This document shows positions 24,246 through 31,592 of a stretch of DNA of 64,000 nucleotides, piece by piece; position 1 is the first letter of the stretch; the number at the start of each line of letters is the position of its first letter. The position numbers and the translations under genes are program-made. Source of the stretch: Agromyces hippuratus (GTDB lineage: Bacteria > Actinomycetota > Actinomycetes > Actinomycetales > Microbacteriaceae); NCBI RefSeq assembly GCF_013410355.1, contig NZ_JACCFI010000001.1:1550001-1614000 (forward strand), written 5' to 3'. The notes below the pieces were generated by a model. The model worked only from the letters and a program-made list of their open reading frames with translations. It was not told the DNA's origin and made no database searches.

Positions 24246-25210
24246 GGCGCGTGCTCGTCACGGGCGGCGCCGGATTCCTCGGGTCGAGCGCAGTGCGCGC
24301 GCTCGCGGGGCATCCAGAGGTCGAACTCGTCGTGGCCGGCGACGTGCGCACGCCGTCCAGCGTTCCCGATGGCGTGCTGATCGAGCACTGCGACGTGACG
24401 GATGCCGCGAACGTCGCGGCCGTCGTGCGCGACCACCGCATCGACACGATCGTGCACCTCGCCGCGATCGTGAACCCAGGCGGGCTGAGCGAAGACATCG
24501 AGTACCGCGTCGACGTCGAGGGCACGCGCAACGTGCTCGACGCCGCCGTCGCGTTCGGCGTGACCCGCATCGTCGTCTCATCGTCGGGCGCCGCCTACGG
24601 ATACCACGCCGACAACCCCGAGTGGCTCGTCGAGACCGACCGCATCCGCGGCAACGAGGAGTTCAGCTACTCGCGGCACAAGCGCCTCGTCGAGGAGATG
24701 CTCGCCGCCTACCGCGTCGCGCATCCCGAGCTCGGGCAGGTGGTGCTCCGCATCGGCACGATCCTCGGGCCATCGGTGGCGAACCAGATCACGGCGCTCT
24801 GGGACGGACCCCGCATCCTCGCGATCCGCGGCTCCGACAGCCCGTTCGTCTTCGTCTGGGTCGACGACGTGGTCGGCGCGATCGTGCGCGGCGCTACGGG
24901 CGAGGTCACGGGCGCGTTCAACGTCGCGGGCGACGGCCGCATGACGGTCTCGGAGATCGCGGGCACACTCGGCAAGCGCACGGTCACGGTGCCGCCGTCG
25001 CTGCTCACGCTGGCGCTCCGCGTCGGTCACGCGGTGAAGCTCACGGTGCACGGCCCCGAGCGGGTCGGGTTCCTGCGCTACCGCCCCGTGCTCGACAACT
25101 CGCGCCTGAAGGCCGAGCTGGGATTCACGCCGGCGAAGACGAGCCGCGAGGCGTTCGAGGCCTTCCTCGCTGCGCGGGCGGCCCGCACCGCAGAGGCATC
25201 CGCTCGCTGA
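24242..25210 (+). CDS. NAD-dependent epimerase/dehydratase (extended SDR)
   Basis: A 322-residue extended short-chain dehydrogenase/reductase. The NAD motif GGAGFLG is at residues 8-14, an Asp follows the second strand (GDVRTP), HLAAIVNP sits at the cofactor pocket, SSSGAAYGY gives the catalytic serine, and YSRHK contains the Tyr-x3-Lys pair. Substrate classes include nucleotide sugars and 3-beta-hydroxysteroids; in this operon a hydroxy/keto conversion feeding or following the monooxygenase is plausible. The gene starts inside the transporter stop codon (ATGA). Confidence 0.85.
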   Translation: MRRVLVTGGAGFLGSSAVRALAGHPEVELVVAGDVRTPSSVPDGVLIEHCDVTDAANVAAVVRDHRIDTIVHLAAIVNPGGLSEDIEYRVDVEGTRNVLDAAVAFGVTRIVVSSSGAAYGYHADNPEWLVETDRIRGNEEFSYSRHKRLVEEMLAAYRVAHPELGQVVLRIGTILGPSVANQITALWDGPRILAIRGSDSPFVFVWVDDVVGAIVRGATGEVTGAFNVAGDGRMTVSEIAGTLGKRTVTVPPSLLTLALRVGHAVKLTVHGPERVGFLRYRPVLDNSRLKAELGFTPAKTSREAFEAFLAARAARTAEASAR

Positions 25211-25243
25211 ACCGACCGCGCCCTCGACGGGTTGCGCCCGGAC

Positions 25244-25816
25244 TCAACGGGAGTCGACGATCAGATGCGCCTGGTCACGGGGTCGGAAGCGCTCGGCGAA
25301 GTCGCGGTCGTTCGGCACCCAGACCTCGTCCCAGAGACGGGCGTGGCTTCGTCCGAGCGCGTCGTCGCGAGCCTTGCCCCGTTCCGCGGCGGTTGCGAGA
25401 TCGAGATCCATCCAGATGCGAACATCGAGCAGGTTCACCGTCTCGGGATGGAAGAGCCCGATGAGGTCGACCACGATCACCTCGGCGGTCGGCAGCGGCC
25501 TGGGATCCCCGAGACACCCCAGGTTCCAGTCGTACGGGCGGAACGCTCCTCCGCGCCCTTCATGGAACGGCCTGAGCACCTCATCGGCGAGCCGAACGCG
25601 CTCGACGCCGTCCCAGTCGCTCGATCGTCGGTGCGAACGCGCCGGATCCAGGAAATCGTCACCGCGGAGACGGACGATGTCGGTGTGCTCGGCCAGGGAA
25701 CGCGCGAGCGTCGACTTGCCGGCACCGCAGTAGCCCGACACGCCGACGACGATCCGGCGCCCCGCCTCCGCGCGAGCGACCTCGACGAATTCGAGCACGG
25801 TGTCGGTGTCGACCAT
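25244..25816 (-). CDS. Uridine kinase-like P-loop NTPase
   Basis: A 190-residue P-loop kinase of the uridine kinase/phosphoribulokinase-like group. Walker A GVSGYCGAGKSTLA lies at about residues 21-34, followed by RLRGDDFLDPARSHRRSSDWDGVERVRL, typical of nucleoside-kinase-like proteins, and VIVVDLIGLFHPE in the Walker B region. The ATG at 25816 is preceded by a leaderless -10 (TACGGT) 6 nt upstream. The frame is open far upstream through the SRP RNA and tRNA genes, but that is a high-GC artefact. The actual substrate is unverified. Confidence 0.8.
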   Translation of the reverse strand: MVDTDTVLEFVEVARAEAGRRIVVGVSGYCGAGKSTLARSLAEHTDIVRLRGDDFLDPARSHRRSSDWDGVERVRLADEVLRPFHEGRGGAFRPYDWNLGCLGDPRPLPTAEVIVVDLIGLFHPETVNLLDVRIWMDLDLATAAERGKARDDALGRSHARLWDEVWVPNDRDFAERFRPRDQAHLIVDSR

Positions 25817-25822
25817 CGATCC

Positions 25823-25828
25823 ACCGTA
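25823..25828 (-). promoter_or_regulatory. Leaderless -10 box for the uridine-kinase-like gene
   Basis: Minus strand TACGGT, 6 nt, ATG at 25816. It supports this start over the long upstream open frame. Confidence 0.55.
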
Positions 25829-25955
25829 CCGTCGGGGGTTCGGCGGGCGCCGCTCACGGGCGCGCTGAGCAGCGAGCGGCCCGTACCGGAGCGGCATCCG
25901 CTCGCTGAACCGGCCGCGGTCAAGACTGCCGTCCGCGCTCGGGTAGACTGTCTCC

Positions 25956-26043
25956 GGCTCCTCACGTGGCGCCATCCAGGCCAACTCCCCCAGGGCGGAA
26001 ACGCAGCAAGGGCAACCGGGCTCTGGCGGGTGCGTGAGGAGTC
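25956..26043 (+). ncRNA. ffs: Signal recognition particle RNA, small bacterial (4.5S) type
   Basis: The conserved SRP core is present: AGGGCGGAAACGCAGCAAGG in the apical half, with the GGAA tetraloop and the asymmetric loop that binds Ffh. Terminal arms CTCCTCACG (25958-25966) and CGTGAGGAG (26033-26041) pair perfectly. The size, about 88 nt, fits the Alu-less form. A TAGACT box at 25944-25949 is a suitable -10. The tRNA-Ser gene begins 4-5 nt after its 3' arm, so both may be one precursor. Ends are estimated from pairing. Confidence 0.93.
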
Positions 26044-26047
26044 CCCG

Positions 26048-26132
26048 GGAGGATTCGCCTAGTGGCCTATGGCGCACGCTTGGAAAGCGTGTTGGGTGCA
26101 AGCCCTCGGGGGTTCGAATCCCCCATCCTCCG
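26048..26132 (+). tRNA. tRNA-Ser, anticodon GGA
   Basis: The acceptor stem GGAGGAT (26048-26054) pairs with ATCCTCC (26125-26131). The anticodon stem CACGC/GCGTG encloses the loop TTGGAAA with anticodon GGA at 26082-26084, reading UCC/UCU. A long variable arm typical of serine tRNAs and the T-loop GTTCGAATC are present. CCA is not encoded. It directly follows ffs. Confidence 0.96.
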
Positions 26133-26139
26133 CGGACAG

Positions 26140-26165
26140 AACGGCCCCGATACGTCGGGGCCGTT
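26140..26165 (+). terminator. Terminator after ffs-tRNA-Ser
   Basis: AACGGCCCCGA / TCGGGGCCGTT, 11-bp perfect arms with a 4-nt loop (TACG), followed by a T-rich stretch (CTTCATTT). It is a canonical intrinsic terminator and the clearest in the window. Confidence 0.9.
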
Positions 26166-26281
26166 CTTCATTTCCGGCCGACATTCCGGCGCCGTCCCGG
26201 GCTCGCGACTCGCCCGACCCGACCCGTGTCCTCATTAATGCGGAATGGTGCGAAACCGCAGGGGCGCCCATGATGTGAGAG

Positions 26282-26890
26282 ATGTCAGCGGCTGCGATGG
26301 AAACGAGGAGTGGGGACGCAGGGGGCTCCTCCATCGATGCGGCGGCAGTAGGGGGCGAGGGCCTCAGGGTGATCACCCTGAGGCCACGCCGCACTCTCGG
26401 ACGAAGCGCCGGATTGCCGATCGCCGCGCTCGCCGTGCCGGTGCTCGCCGCCGAGATCTGGCTGCTGGACTCGAGCGAGGCATGGCGTCTCGTCGCGGTG
26501 ACCGCGGCGGCCGTGCTGGCGGTGATCCTCGTCGCATGGATCGGCTACCGCCGCGCCAACGCCTCGATCAGCCGCTACGGCATCGTCGAGCGCGGTTTCT
26601 TCGGCGGGGTCTCGACCGTCGCCGCACGCGACGTCGCCGGGGTGCTGCGCGTGCAGCTCTACCGGGCGAACAGCCTCGACACCACGCAGGAGCTCTTCGT
26701 GGTCGAACGCACCGGCAGGGGCGCGTTCCGCATGCGCGGCCGGTTCTGGGACGAACCCACGATGAACAAGGTCGCGGAGACGCTGGGCGTCGAGGAGACC
26801 ATCGGCTCCGAGCCGATGACGCTCGCGGAGTTGCGCGAGGCGAACCCGCGCCTGCTCTACTGGTTCGAGCGGCGCTCGCTCAGTCGCTGA
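26282..26890 (+). CDS. Membrane-anchored protein with a PH-like domain, function unknown
   Basis: A 202-residue protein with two adjacent hydrophobic helices (about residues 45-61 and 67-87), then a soluble beta-rich region opening with RRANASISRYGIVERGFFGGVSTVAARDVAGVLR, which resembles bacterial PH (YdbT/DUF304-like) domains. I cannot assign a function. The ATG at 26282 follows a GAGAG site. The end overlaps the convergent GNAT gene by 11 bp. The 117 bp between the tRNA terminator and this gene hold no other feature I recognise. Confidence 0.72.
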   Translation: MSAAAMETRSGDAGGSSIDAAAVGGEGLRVITLRPRRTLGRSAGLPIAALAVPVLAAEIWLLDSSEAWRLVAVTAAAVLAVILVAWIGYRRANASISRYGIVERGFFGGVSTVAARDVAGVLRVQLYRANSLDTTQELFVVERTGRGAFRMRGRFWDEPTMNKVAETLGVEETIGSEPMTLAELREANPRLLYWFERRSLSR

Positions 26891-27518
26891 CCGCCGCGCC
26901 GGCCTGGCTCGTCGCGATGCCGAGCAACGGCGAGTTCACGCGGCTCGACGGCAGCTCGTGGAATCCGAGCCGGTCGTAGAAGGCCCTGGCGCCGATGTTC
27001 GCGGCGTCCATGCCGAGATGCACCGCAGGCACGCCTCGCGCCGCGAGCGCCCCTCGCAACGTGTCGATGAGACGCCGGCCGAACCCCTGCCCCTGCAGCT
27101 CGGGCAGCAGGTCGATGTGCAGGTGCGCCGGGTACTCGGCGAGCTCGTCGATGAGCATGCGTTCGGGCGCGGTGCCCGCCTCGAGCAGCTGCGCCTCGGT
27201 GAAGTCCGGTTCGCGGCCCGTGGGGGCACCCGGCGACGGATGCCGCGCGGCGAACCCCGGCGCCCACTCCCGTCTCCACCACTCGACGAAGGCGGCCGTG
27301 TCGGCCACCCCGATCACGTAGCCGAGCACCCGCTCCCCGTCTGCGACGACGAACGCGAGCTCGGGCGCGTACTCGACGTAGGGCAGCGCGAACACCTCGG
27401 GCATGAGTGCGTCGTCGGAGTAGACCCCCGTGGCGTCGCCGCCCGCGGCCGCCGTCAGCAGGCAGATCCGGGCGACCTGCTCGCGGTCGGCGGGGCGGTA
27501 CGGGCGGATCTCTGGCAC
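26880..27518 (-). CDS. GNAT-family N-acetyltransferase
   Basis: A 212-residue acetyltransferase. The CoA-binding motif A is LHIDLLPELQGQGFGRRLID (Q/RxxGxG/A type), followed by GVPAVHLGMDAANIGARAFYDRLGF, the motif B region with the catalytic-type Tyr. An N-terminal part of about 110 residues covers the substrate site. I chose the GTG at 27518 because GGAGG sits 7 nt upstream; an ATG six codons earlier is the alternative. Similar proteins act on amino-sugars or small amines, but the substrate is unknown. It overlaps the convergent membrane-protein gene by 11 bp. Confidence 0.85.
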   Translation of the reverse strand: MPEIRPYRPADREQVARICLLTAAAGGDATGVYSDDALMPEVFALPYVEYAPELAFVVADGERVLGYVIGVADTAAFVEWWRREWAPGFAARHPSPGAPTGREPDFTEAQLLEAGTAPERMLIDELAEYPAHLHIDLLPELQGQGFGRRLIDTLRGALAARGVPAVHLGMDAANIGARAFYDRLGFHELPSSRVNSPLLGIATSQAGAAVSD

Positions 27519-27571
27519 GCGTCCATCCTCCCGCATGACGCCGACGCGACCGGTGAACCCGTGAGGCGCGC

Positions 27572-29434
27572 TCAGCGGCGCTTGGCCATGCCGAAGATGC
27601 CGGTGATGACGCTCGTCAGCACGTTCTGCGTGGTCTTCGAGCCGAGTACCTGCTCGAGCGCCGACTTCTCCTTCGATCGCGAGGAGCGCGACCGCGAGGT
27701 CGTCGAGGTCCGCTTCATGAGCCGGTCGTACTCGGCCTGCGCCTTCCGGTCGGCCTTCGCGGCGTCCGCCTGGATCTTCGCCTGCATCTTCTCGAACTCG
27801 GCGTCGGCCTTCGCCTTCGCGACGGCCGCCTGCTCGGCGTCGACCTTGGCCGCGGCATCCGCGAGCTTCTTGGTGAGGATCTCGTGCGCCGACTCCCGGT
27901 CGATGCCGGTGCCGTACTTCGCCATGAGCGGCGACGCGGTGACGGCCGCGTCGATCGCGGTATCGGGCGACGGCGACATCGACGCCTGCGGGGCCCGCAG
28001 CCGCGTCCAGGCGACGGGGCTCGGTGCGCCCTTCTCGTTCATGACGGTGACGATCGCCTCGCCCGTTCCGAGCTGGGTGAGCGCCTCCTCGAGGTCGTAG
28101 CCCGACTTCGGGTACGTCGACACCGTCGCACGCAGCGCCTTCGCGTCGTCGGGCGTGAAGGCGCGCAACTGGTGCTGCACGCGCGAGCCGAGCTGGGCGA
28201 GCACGTCGGCCGGCACGTCCTTCGGCGTCTGCGTCACGAAGAAGACGCCGACGCCCTTCGAACGGATGAGTCGCACGGTCTGCGTGATCTGCGCGAGGAA
28301 GTCCTTCGAGGCATCGTTGAAGAGCAGGTGCGCCTCGTCGAAGAAGAAGACGAGCTTCGGCTGGTCGAGGTCGCCGACCTCGGGCAGATCGGTGAAGAGG
28401 TCGGCGAGCAGCCACATGAGGAACGTGGAGTAGAGCGCCGGCTTGTCGGCGACGCCCGGCACCTCGAGCAGGCTGATGACGCCGCGGCCGTCGGCGGCCA
28501 CGCGCAGGAACTCGGCCGTGTCGATCTCGGGTTCGCCGAAGAAGACGTCGGCGCCCTGGTCGGCGAAGGTGATGAGTTCCCGCAGGATCACGCCGACGGT
28601 CGCCTTCGACAGGCCGCCGAGCCCCTCGAGCTCGGGCTTGCCCTCGTCGCTCACGAGGTAGGCGAGCACCGCCCGCAGGTCTTCGAGGTCGAGCAGTGCG
28701 AGGCCGTGCTCGTTCGCGTAGTGGAAGACGAGGCCGAGGCTCGACTCCTGCGTCTCGTTGAGGCCGAGCGCCTTCGAGAGCAGCAGCGGGCCGAAGCCCG
28801 AGATCGTCGCCCGGATGGGCACGCCGCGGCCGACGCCGCCGAGCGAGTAGAACTCGGTCGGGAAGCTCGCGGGGCTCCACCGCTGGCCGATGCCCTCGGT
28901 GCGCGCCAGCAGCTTCTCGTTGCCCTCGCCCGGTGTCGCGACGCCCGAGAGGTCGCCCTTGATGTCGGCGGCGAAGACGGCCACGCCATGGGCCGAGAGC
29001 TGCTCGGCGAGCACCTGCAGCGTGCGGGTCTTGCCGGTGCCGGTCGCACCGGCGACGAGCCCGTGCCGGTTCGTCATCGCGAGCGGAATGCGCACCGGCA
29101 CGTCGGGCAGCGCCTCGCCGTTGACGAGTGCGCCGATCTCGAGGGCGGCGCCGTCCAGCTCGTAACCGGCTCGGATCGCATCGACCTGGGCCTGGTCGAG
29201 CGGGCCGGATGCGTCGGAGGCGGGCGCCGCAGGCGCGGGCTCGGGCGCCGGGCTGGCCACGGCGGGCGCCGCGGCATCCGTCGCCGTCGTCGCAGCCTCG
29301 GCCGCGGCCTTCGCGAGTGCCGCGGCCTCCTCCGCCTTGCGCATCGCCTCCTCGGCCTGCGCCTGCAGCGCCTTCGCCGCTTCGGCGGCCGCAGCGGCCG
29401 CCTCCTGAGCCTGCTTCACCGCGTCGTCAGCCAT
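27572..29434 (-). CDS. HerA-like helicase/NTPase (DUF853 family)
   Basis: A 620-residue P-loop ATPase of the HerA/FtsK-like DUF853 family. Residues 1-60 form an Ala/Glu-rich coiled coil, then a Pro/Ala linker. Walker A GATGTGKT is at 129-136, Walker B is LVFFFDEAHLLF, and a conserved FFVTQTPKDVPADVLAQLGSR sensor segment follows. The C-terminal 120 residues are again charged coiled coil. Family members are hexameric DNA-translocase-like ATPases of unclear role. The ATG has a leaderless -10 (TAGGAT) 6 nt upstream. No NurA partner is nearby. Confidence 0.88.
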   Translation of the reverse strand: MADDAVKQAQEAAAAAAEAAKALQAQAEEAMRKAEEAAALAKAAAEAATTATDAAAPAVASPAPEPAPAAPASDASGPLDQAQVDAIRAGYELDGAALEIGALVNGEALPDVPVRIPLAMTNRHGLVAGATGTGKTRTLQVLAEQLSAHGVAVFAADIKGDLSGVATPGEGNEKLLARTEGIGQRWSPASFPTEFYSLGGVGRGVPIRATISGFGPLLLSKALGLNETQESSLGLVFHYANEHGLALLDLEDLRAVLAYLVSDEGKPELEGLGGLSKATVGVILRELITFADQGADVFFGEPEIDTAEFLRVAADGRGVISLLEVPGVADKPALYSTFLMWLLADLFTDLPEVGDLDQPKLVFFFDEAHLLFNDASKDFLAQITQTVRLIRSKGVGVFFVTQTPKDVPADVLAQLGSRVQHQLRAFTPDDAKALRATVSTYPKSGYDLEEALTQLGTGEAIVTVMNEKGAPSPVAWTRLRAPQASMSPSPDTAIDAAVTASPLMAKYGTGIDRESAHEILTKKLADAAAKVDAEQAAVAKAKADAEFEKMQAKIQADAAKADRKAQAEYDRLMKRTSTTSRSRSSRSKEKSALEQVLGSKTTQNVLTSVITGIFGMAKRR

Positions 29435-29440
29435 GCTGCG

Positions 29441-29446
29441 ATCCTA
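29441..29446 (-). promoter_or_regulatory. Leaderless -10 box for the HerA-like gene
   Basis: Minus strand TAGGAT, then CGCAGC (6 nt), then ATG at 29434. Confidence 0.55.
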
Positions 29447-29491
29447 CGGCTCGCGCCGCCGGGGAACTCGGCAGCGCACCACGCCGACGCG

Positions 29492-29971
29492 CTACGTCAA
29501 CCGGATCGTCGGGCGCAGGCGCTCGGGCTTCACGATGCCGAGGCGGGTCATCTGCGCCGCGGAGTTCAGGTAGAGGAGACAGAGCACGCCCGATTGCACG
29601 GTCAGTCCGAGCCAGCCGAAGGCCGCCCCATTCGCCGCTACGGCTCCCACGCTCTCGCCGACGACGCAGACCAGGCTGAATGCCGCGAGCGCGCCGAAGA
29701 CGACGCCGAGCCGACGGCTGAGCGGTCGCCACCCGGTCATGCGCCACCACGCCCGCGGCGGGTCGATCGGTTCGCCCCGCCCACGGAAGATCCGCACCGC
29801 GATCACGAAGGCGACGATGTCGAGGATCAGGCTGACGATGCCGATGACGATCTCCGCCGCGTCGAGCCGGCGGAGCAGGTCGGCGAGCGCGTATCCCACG
29901 ATCCACGCGACGACGATGTAGAGCACCTTGAGCTCCCAGCGCACGATCCGAAACGCGGGTTCTCGCCCCAT
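29492..29971 (-). CDS. Small integral membrane protein of unknown function
   Basis: A 159-residue protein with about four hydrophobic segments (around residues 14-31, 37-57, 88-108 and 112-135) and basic loops between them. I recognise no family with a defined role. The ATG at 29971 is favoured by a strong AAGGAGG site 5 nt upstream; a longer frame begins 11 codons earlier. A TAGGTT box at 30003-30008 (minus strand) is a candidate -10. It stands alone between the HerA-like gene and the SRPBCC gene. Confidence 0.72.
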   Translation of the reverse strand: MGREPAFRIVRWELKVLYIVVAWIVGYALADLLRRLDAAEIVIGIVSLILDIVAFVIAVRIFRGRGEPIDPPRAWWRMTGWRPLSRRLGVVFGALAAFSLVCVVGESVGAVAANGAAFGWLGLTVQSGVLCLLYLNSAAQMTRLGIVKPERLRPTIRLT

Positions 29972-30020
29972 GGTGCCTCCTTCGCCGACCAGTGGTGGCA
30001 TCAACCTACTCCGCGCGGGG

Positions 30021-30476
30021 TCACGAGGGGAACGGCAACGCCCTGCCGGTCTCGACCCACGACTTGAAGCTCGAGAGCACGAGCGGCCAGGTGTCGGAGG
30101 TCTCGGCTTCGGCGGGGTGGCCCTCGCTCCATTCGTCGTTCGTGAAGGTGAGCTTCGTCAGCGACTCCCCCGCCGGTTCGAGGCGCCAGGTCATGCGGCT
30201 GCGGAGCTCCGCGTGGTTCTCCCGGTAGGTGGGCCCTGGGTGCTCGGTGAGCTGCAGGATCGCGCTCGGCTCCGCCTGCAGCACCTCGCCGTAGACGTGC
30301 ACGGTCTCGTCGCCGTCCTGCCCCGGCCCGACGTACTCGTAGCGAGCGCCGGGCACGAGCTCGCCCTGCAGCGCCGAGCCCCACATCACGGCCCGGCTGC
30401 CCTCCTCGCCGGTGATCGCGTCCCAGACGCGGGCGGGGTCTGCAGCGACGAACAGGGTCATCTCGAAATCGGGCAT
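30021..30476 (-). CDS. SRPBCC (AHSA1-like) domain protein
   Basis: A 151-residue START/Bet v1-like protein of the Activator of Hsp90 ATPase homologue 1-like group. It begins with FVAADPARVWDAIT, has the ARYEYVGPG and MTWRLEPAGESLTKLTFTND strands, and ends with a long C-terminal helix (TWPLVLSSFKSWVETGR). These proteins form a hydrophobic cavity for lipophilic ligands; the ligand is unknown. The ATG follows AGGAGG. It is divergent from the AraC-type regulator; a TAGCGT box about 35 bp upstream is a plausible -10. SRPBCC genes are often next to ArsR or AraC regulators. Confidence 0.85.
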   Translation of the reverse strand: MPDFEMTLFVAADPARVWDAITGEEGSRAVMWGSALQGELVPGARYEYVGPGQDGDETVHVYGEVLQAEPSAILQLTEHPGPTYRENHAELRSRMTWRLEPAGESLTKLTFTNDEWSEGHPAEAETSDTWPLVLSSFKSWVETGRALPFPS

Positions 30477-30605
30477 GGTGTCCTCCTGTGGTGGTTTCCG
30501 GTGGTCGGCATCGACGCTACGGATGCCCCGGCACCTGCGTCTTGCACAAACGCGACGCGCCGTCCGGCCACGGGCGACGTCGGTGGGGCTCGCCAGACTG
30601 GGCCC

Positions 30606-31544
30606 ATGCAGACGGGTGAGAACTACTGGCGTTCGCGTGCCGGCGCCGCAGTGAAGGGCGTGCTCGCCGGTCGACCGGGCGAACCCGGCATCGCGCCGCT
30701 CGCGGGCCGCGCCGCCGAACAGGCCGACTCGATCGAGGCCCCGGTGCGCCTCACCCGCCACGCCGTGAGCGCCGACCTCGAGGGTCTCGCGCGCCACATC
30801 TGGATTCCCCGCTGGCGGCTGCCGTCGGGCATCGTCGTCGAGCAGGGCGTGCTCGACTACCCGTCGGCGAACCTCGTCGTCGAGCCGCACGCGGCAGCCC
30901 TCTACGGACCCGAGCTCGGGCGCAGCCGCCAGCGCCTCGAGGGCGAGGGCTGGGCGTTCGGCGTGCTGCTGCAACCCGGCGTCGCACACCGCCTCGCGCC
31001 CGGCCCCGTTCGCGAGATCGTCGGCTCGTCGGTCCCACTCGATGCGCTGCGGGCGACGGATGCCGCCGGCTTCGCCGAGCACGTGCGCGCAGCGGTCGGG
31101 GCGGGCGACGAGGCATCCGCGATCGCCGGCTTCGAAGCGTGGCTCCGCACCCAGCGCATCGAGCTCGACGACGATGCCGCGCTCCTGCGGCAGGTCGTGG
31201 AGCTCGCCGAGACCGACCGCACGATCGTGCGCGCCGAGTCGCTCGCCGCGGCGGCGGGGCTCAGCCTCCGCGCACTCGAACGGCTCGTTCGCGGCCGACT
31301 CGGCCTCACTCCGAAGTGGCTCATCGGGCGCTACCGCATGCAGGAGGCCTCGCAGGCGCTCGCAGCGGCCGAGCCGCCGTCGCTGGCCGAGCTCGCCGCC
31401 GACCTCGGCTTCTCCGATCAGGCGCACTTCACGCGCCAGTTCCGGGCCGTGATCGGCGAGACCCCGCGCCGATACGCTCTCGCGGCTGCGGCAACGGCAT
31501 CGGAAACGGCCGAGTCGTCGACGGCAGCCGTGCCATCCGGCTGA
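30606..31544 (+). CDS. AraC-family transcriptional regulator
   Basis: A 312-residue regulator. The N-terminal about 190 residues form a ligand/dimer domain with a beta-rich segment (RLPSGIVVEQGVLDYPSANLVVEP). The C-terminal 100 residues carry the two AraC helix-turn-helices: ESLAAAAGLSLRALERLVRG and the signature LAELAADLGFSDQAHFTRQF followed by GETPRRY. The domain layout matches DUF6597-containing AraC proteins. It is divergent from the SRPBCC gene, which it may control. The start is the ATG at 30606; CAGACT 6 nt upstream is a weak leaderless-type box. Effector unknown. Confidence 0.88.
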   Translation: MQTGENYWRSRAGAAVKGVLAGRPGEPGIAPLAGRAAEQADSIEAPVRLTRHAVSADLEGLARHIWIPRWRLPSGIVVEQGVLDYPSANLVVEPHAAALYGPELGRSRQRLEGEGWAFGVLLQPGVAHRLAPGPVREIVGSSVPLDALRATDAAGFAEHVRAAVGAGDEASAIAGFEAWLRTQRIELDDDAALLRQVVELAETDRTIVRAESLAAAAGLSLRALERLVRGRLGLTPKWLIGRYRMQEASQALAAAEPPSLAELAADLGFSDQAHFTRQFRAVIGETPRRYALAAAATASETAESSTAAVPSG

Positions 31545-31579
31545 CGTGAACACCCCTCCCCTTCGTGGGCGCCGCGCCC

Positions 31580-31585
31580 TAGTGT
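31580..31585 (+). promoter_or_regulatory. Leaderless -10 box for the LigD-polymerase gene
   Basis: TAGTGT, 7 nt, then GTG at 31593. It favours this GTG over the one three codons upstream, which overlaps the box. Confidence 0.55.
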
Positions 31586-31592
31586 GGAGAGC

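Noticed and set aside
25817..26101. Minus-strand extension of the uridine-kinase-like gene through ffs and tRNA-Ser
   Set aside because: The region encodes two structural RNAs on the other strand, and a leaderless promoter box fixes the start at 25816.
25956..26165. Integration site of a mobile element at tRNA-Ser
   Set aside because: There is no integrase gene, no duplicated tRNA 3' end and no change in composition; the tRNA is followed by an ordinary terminator.
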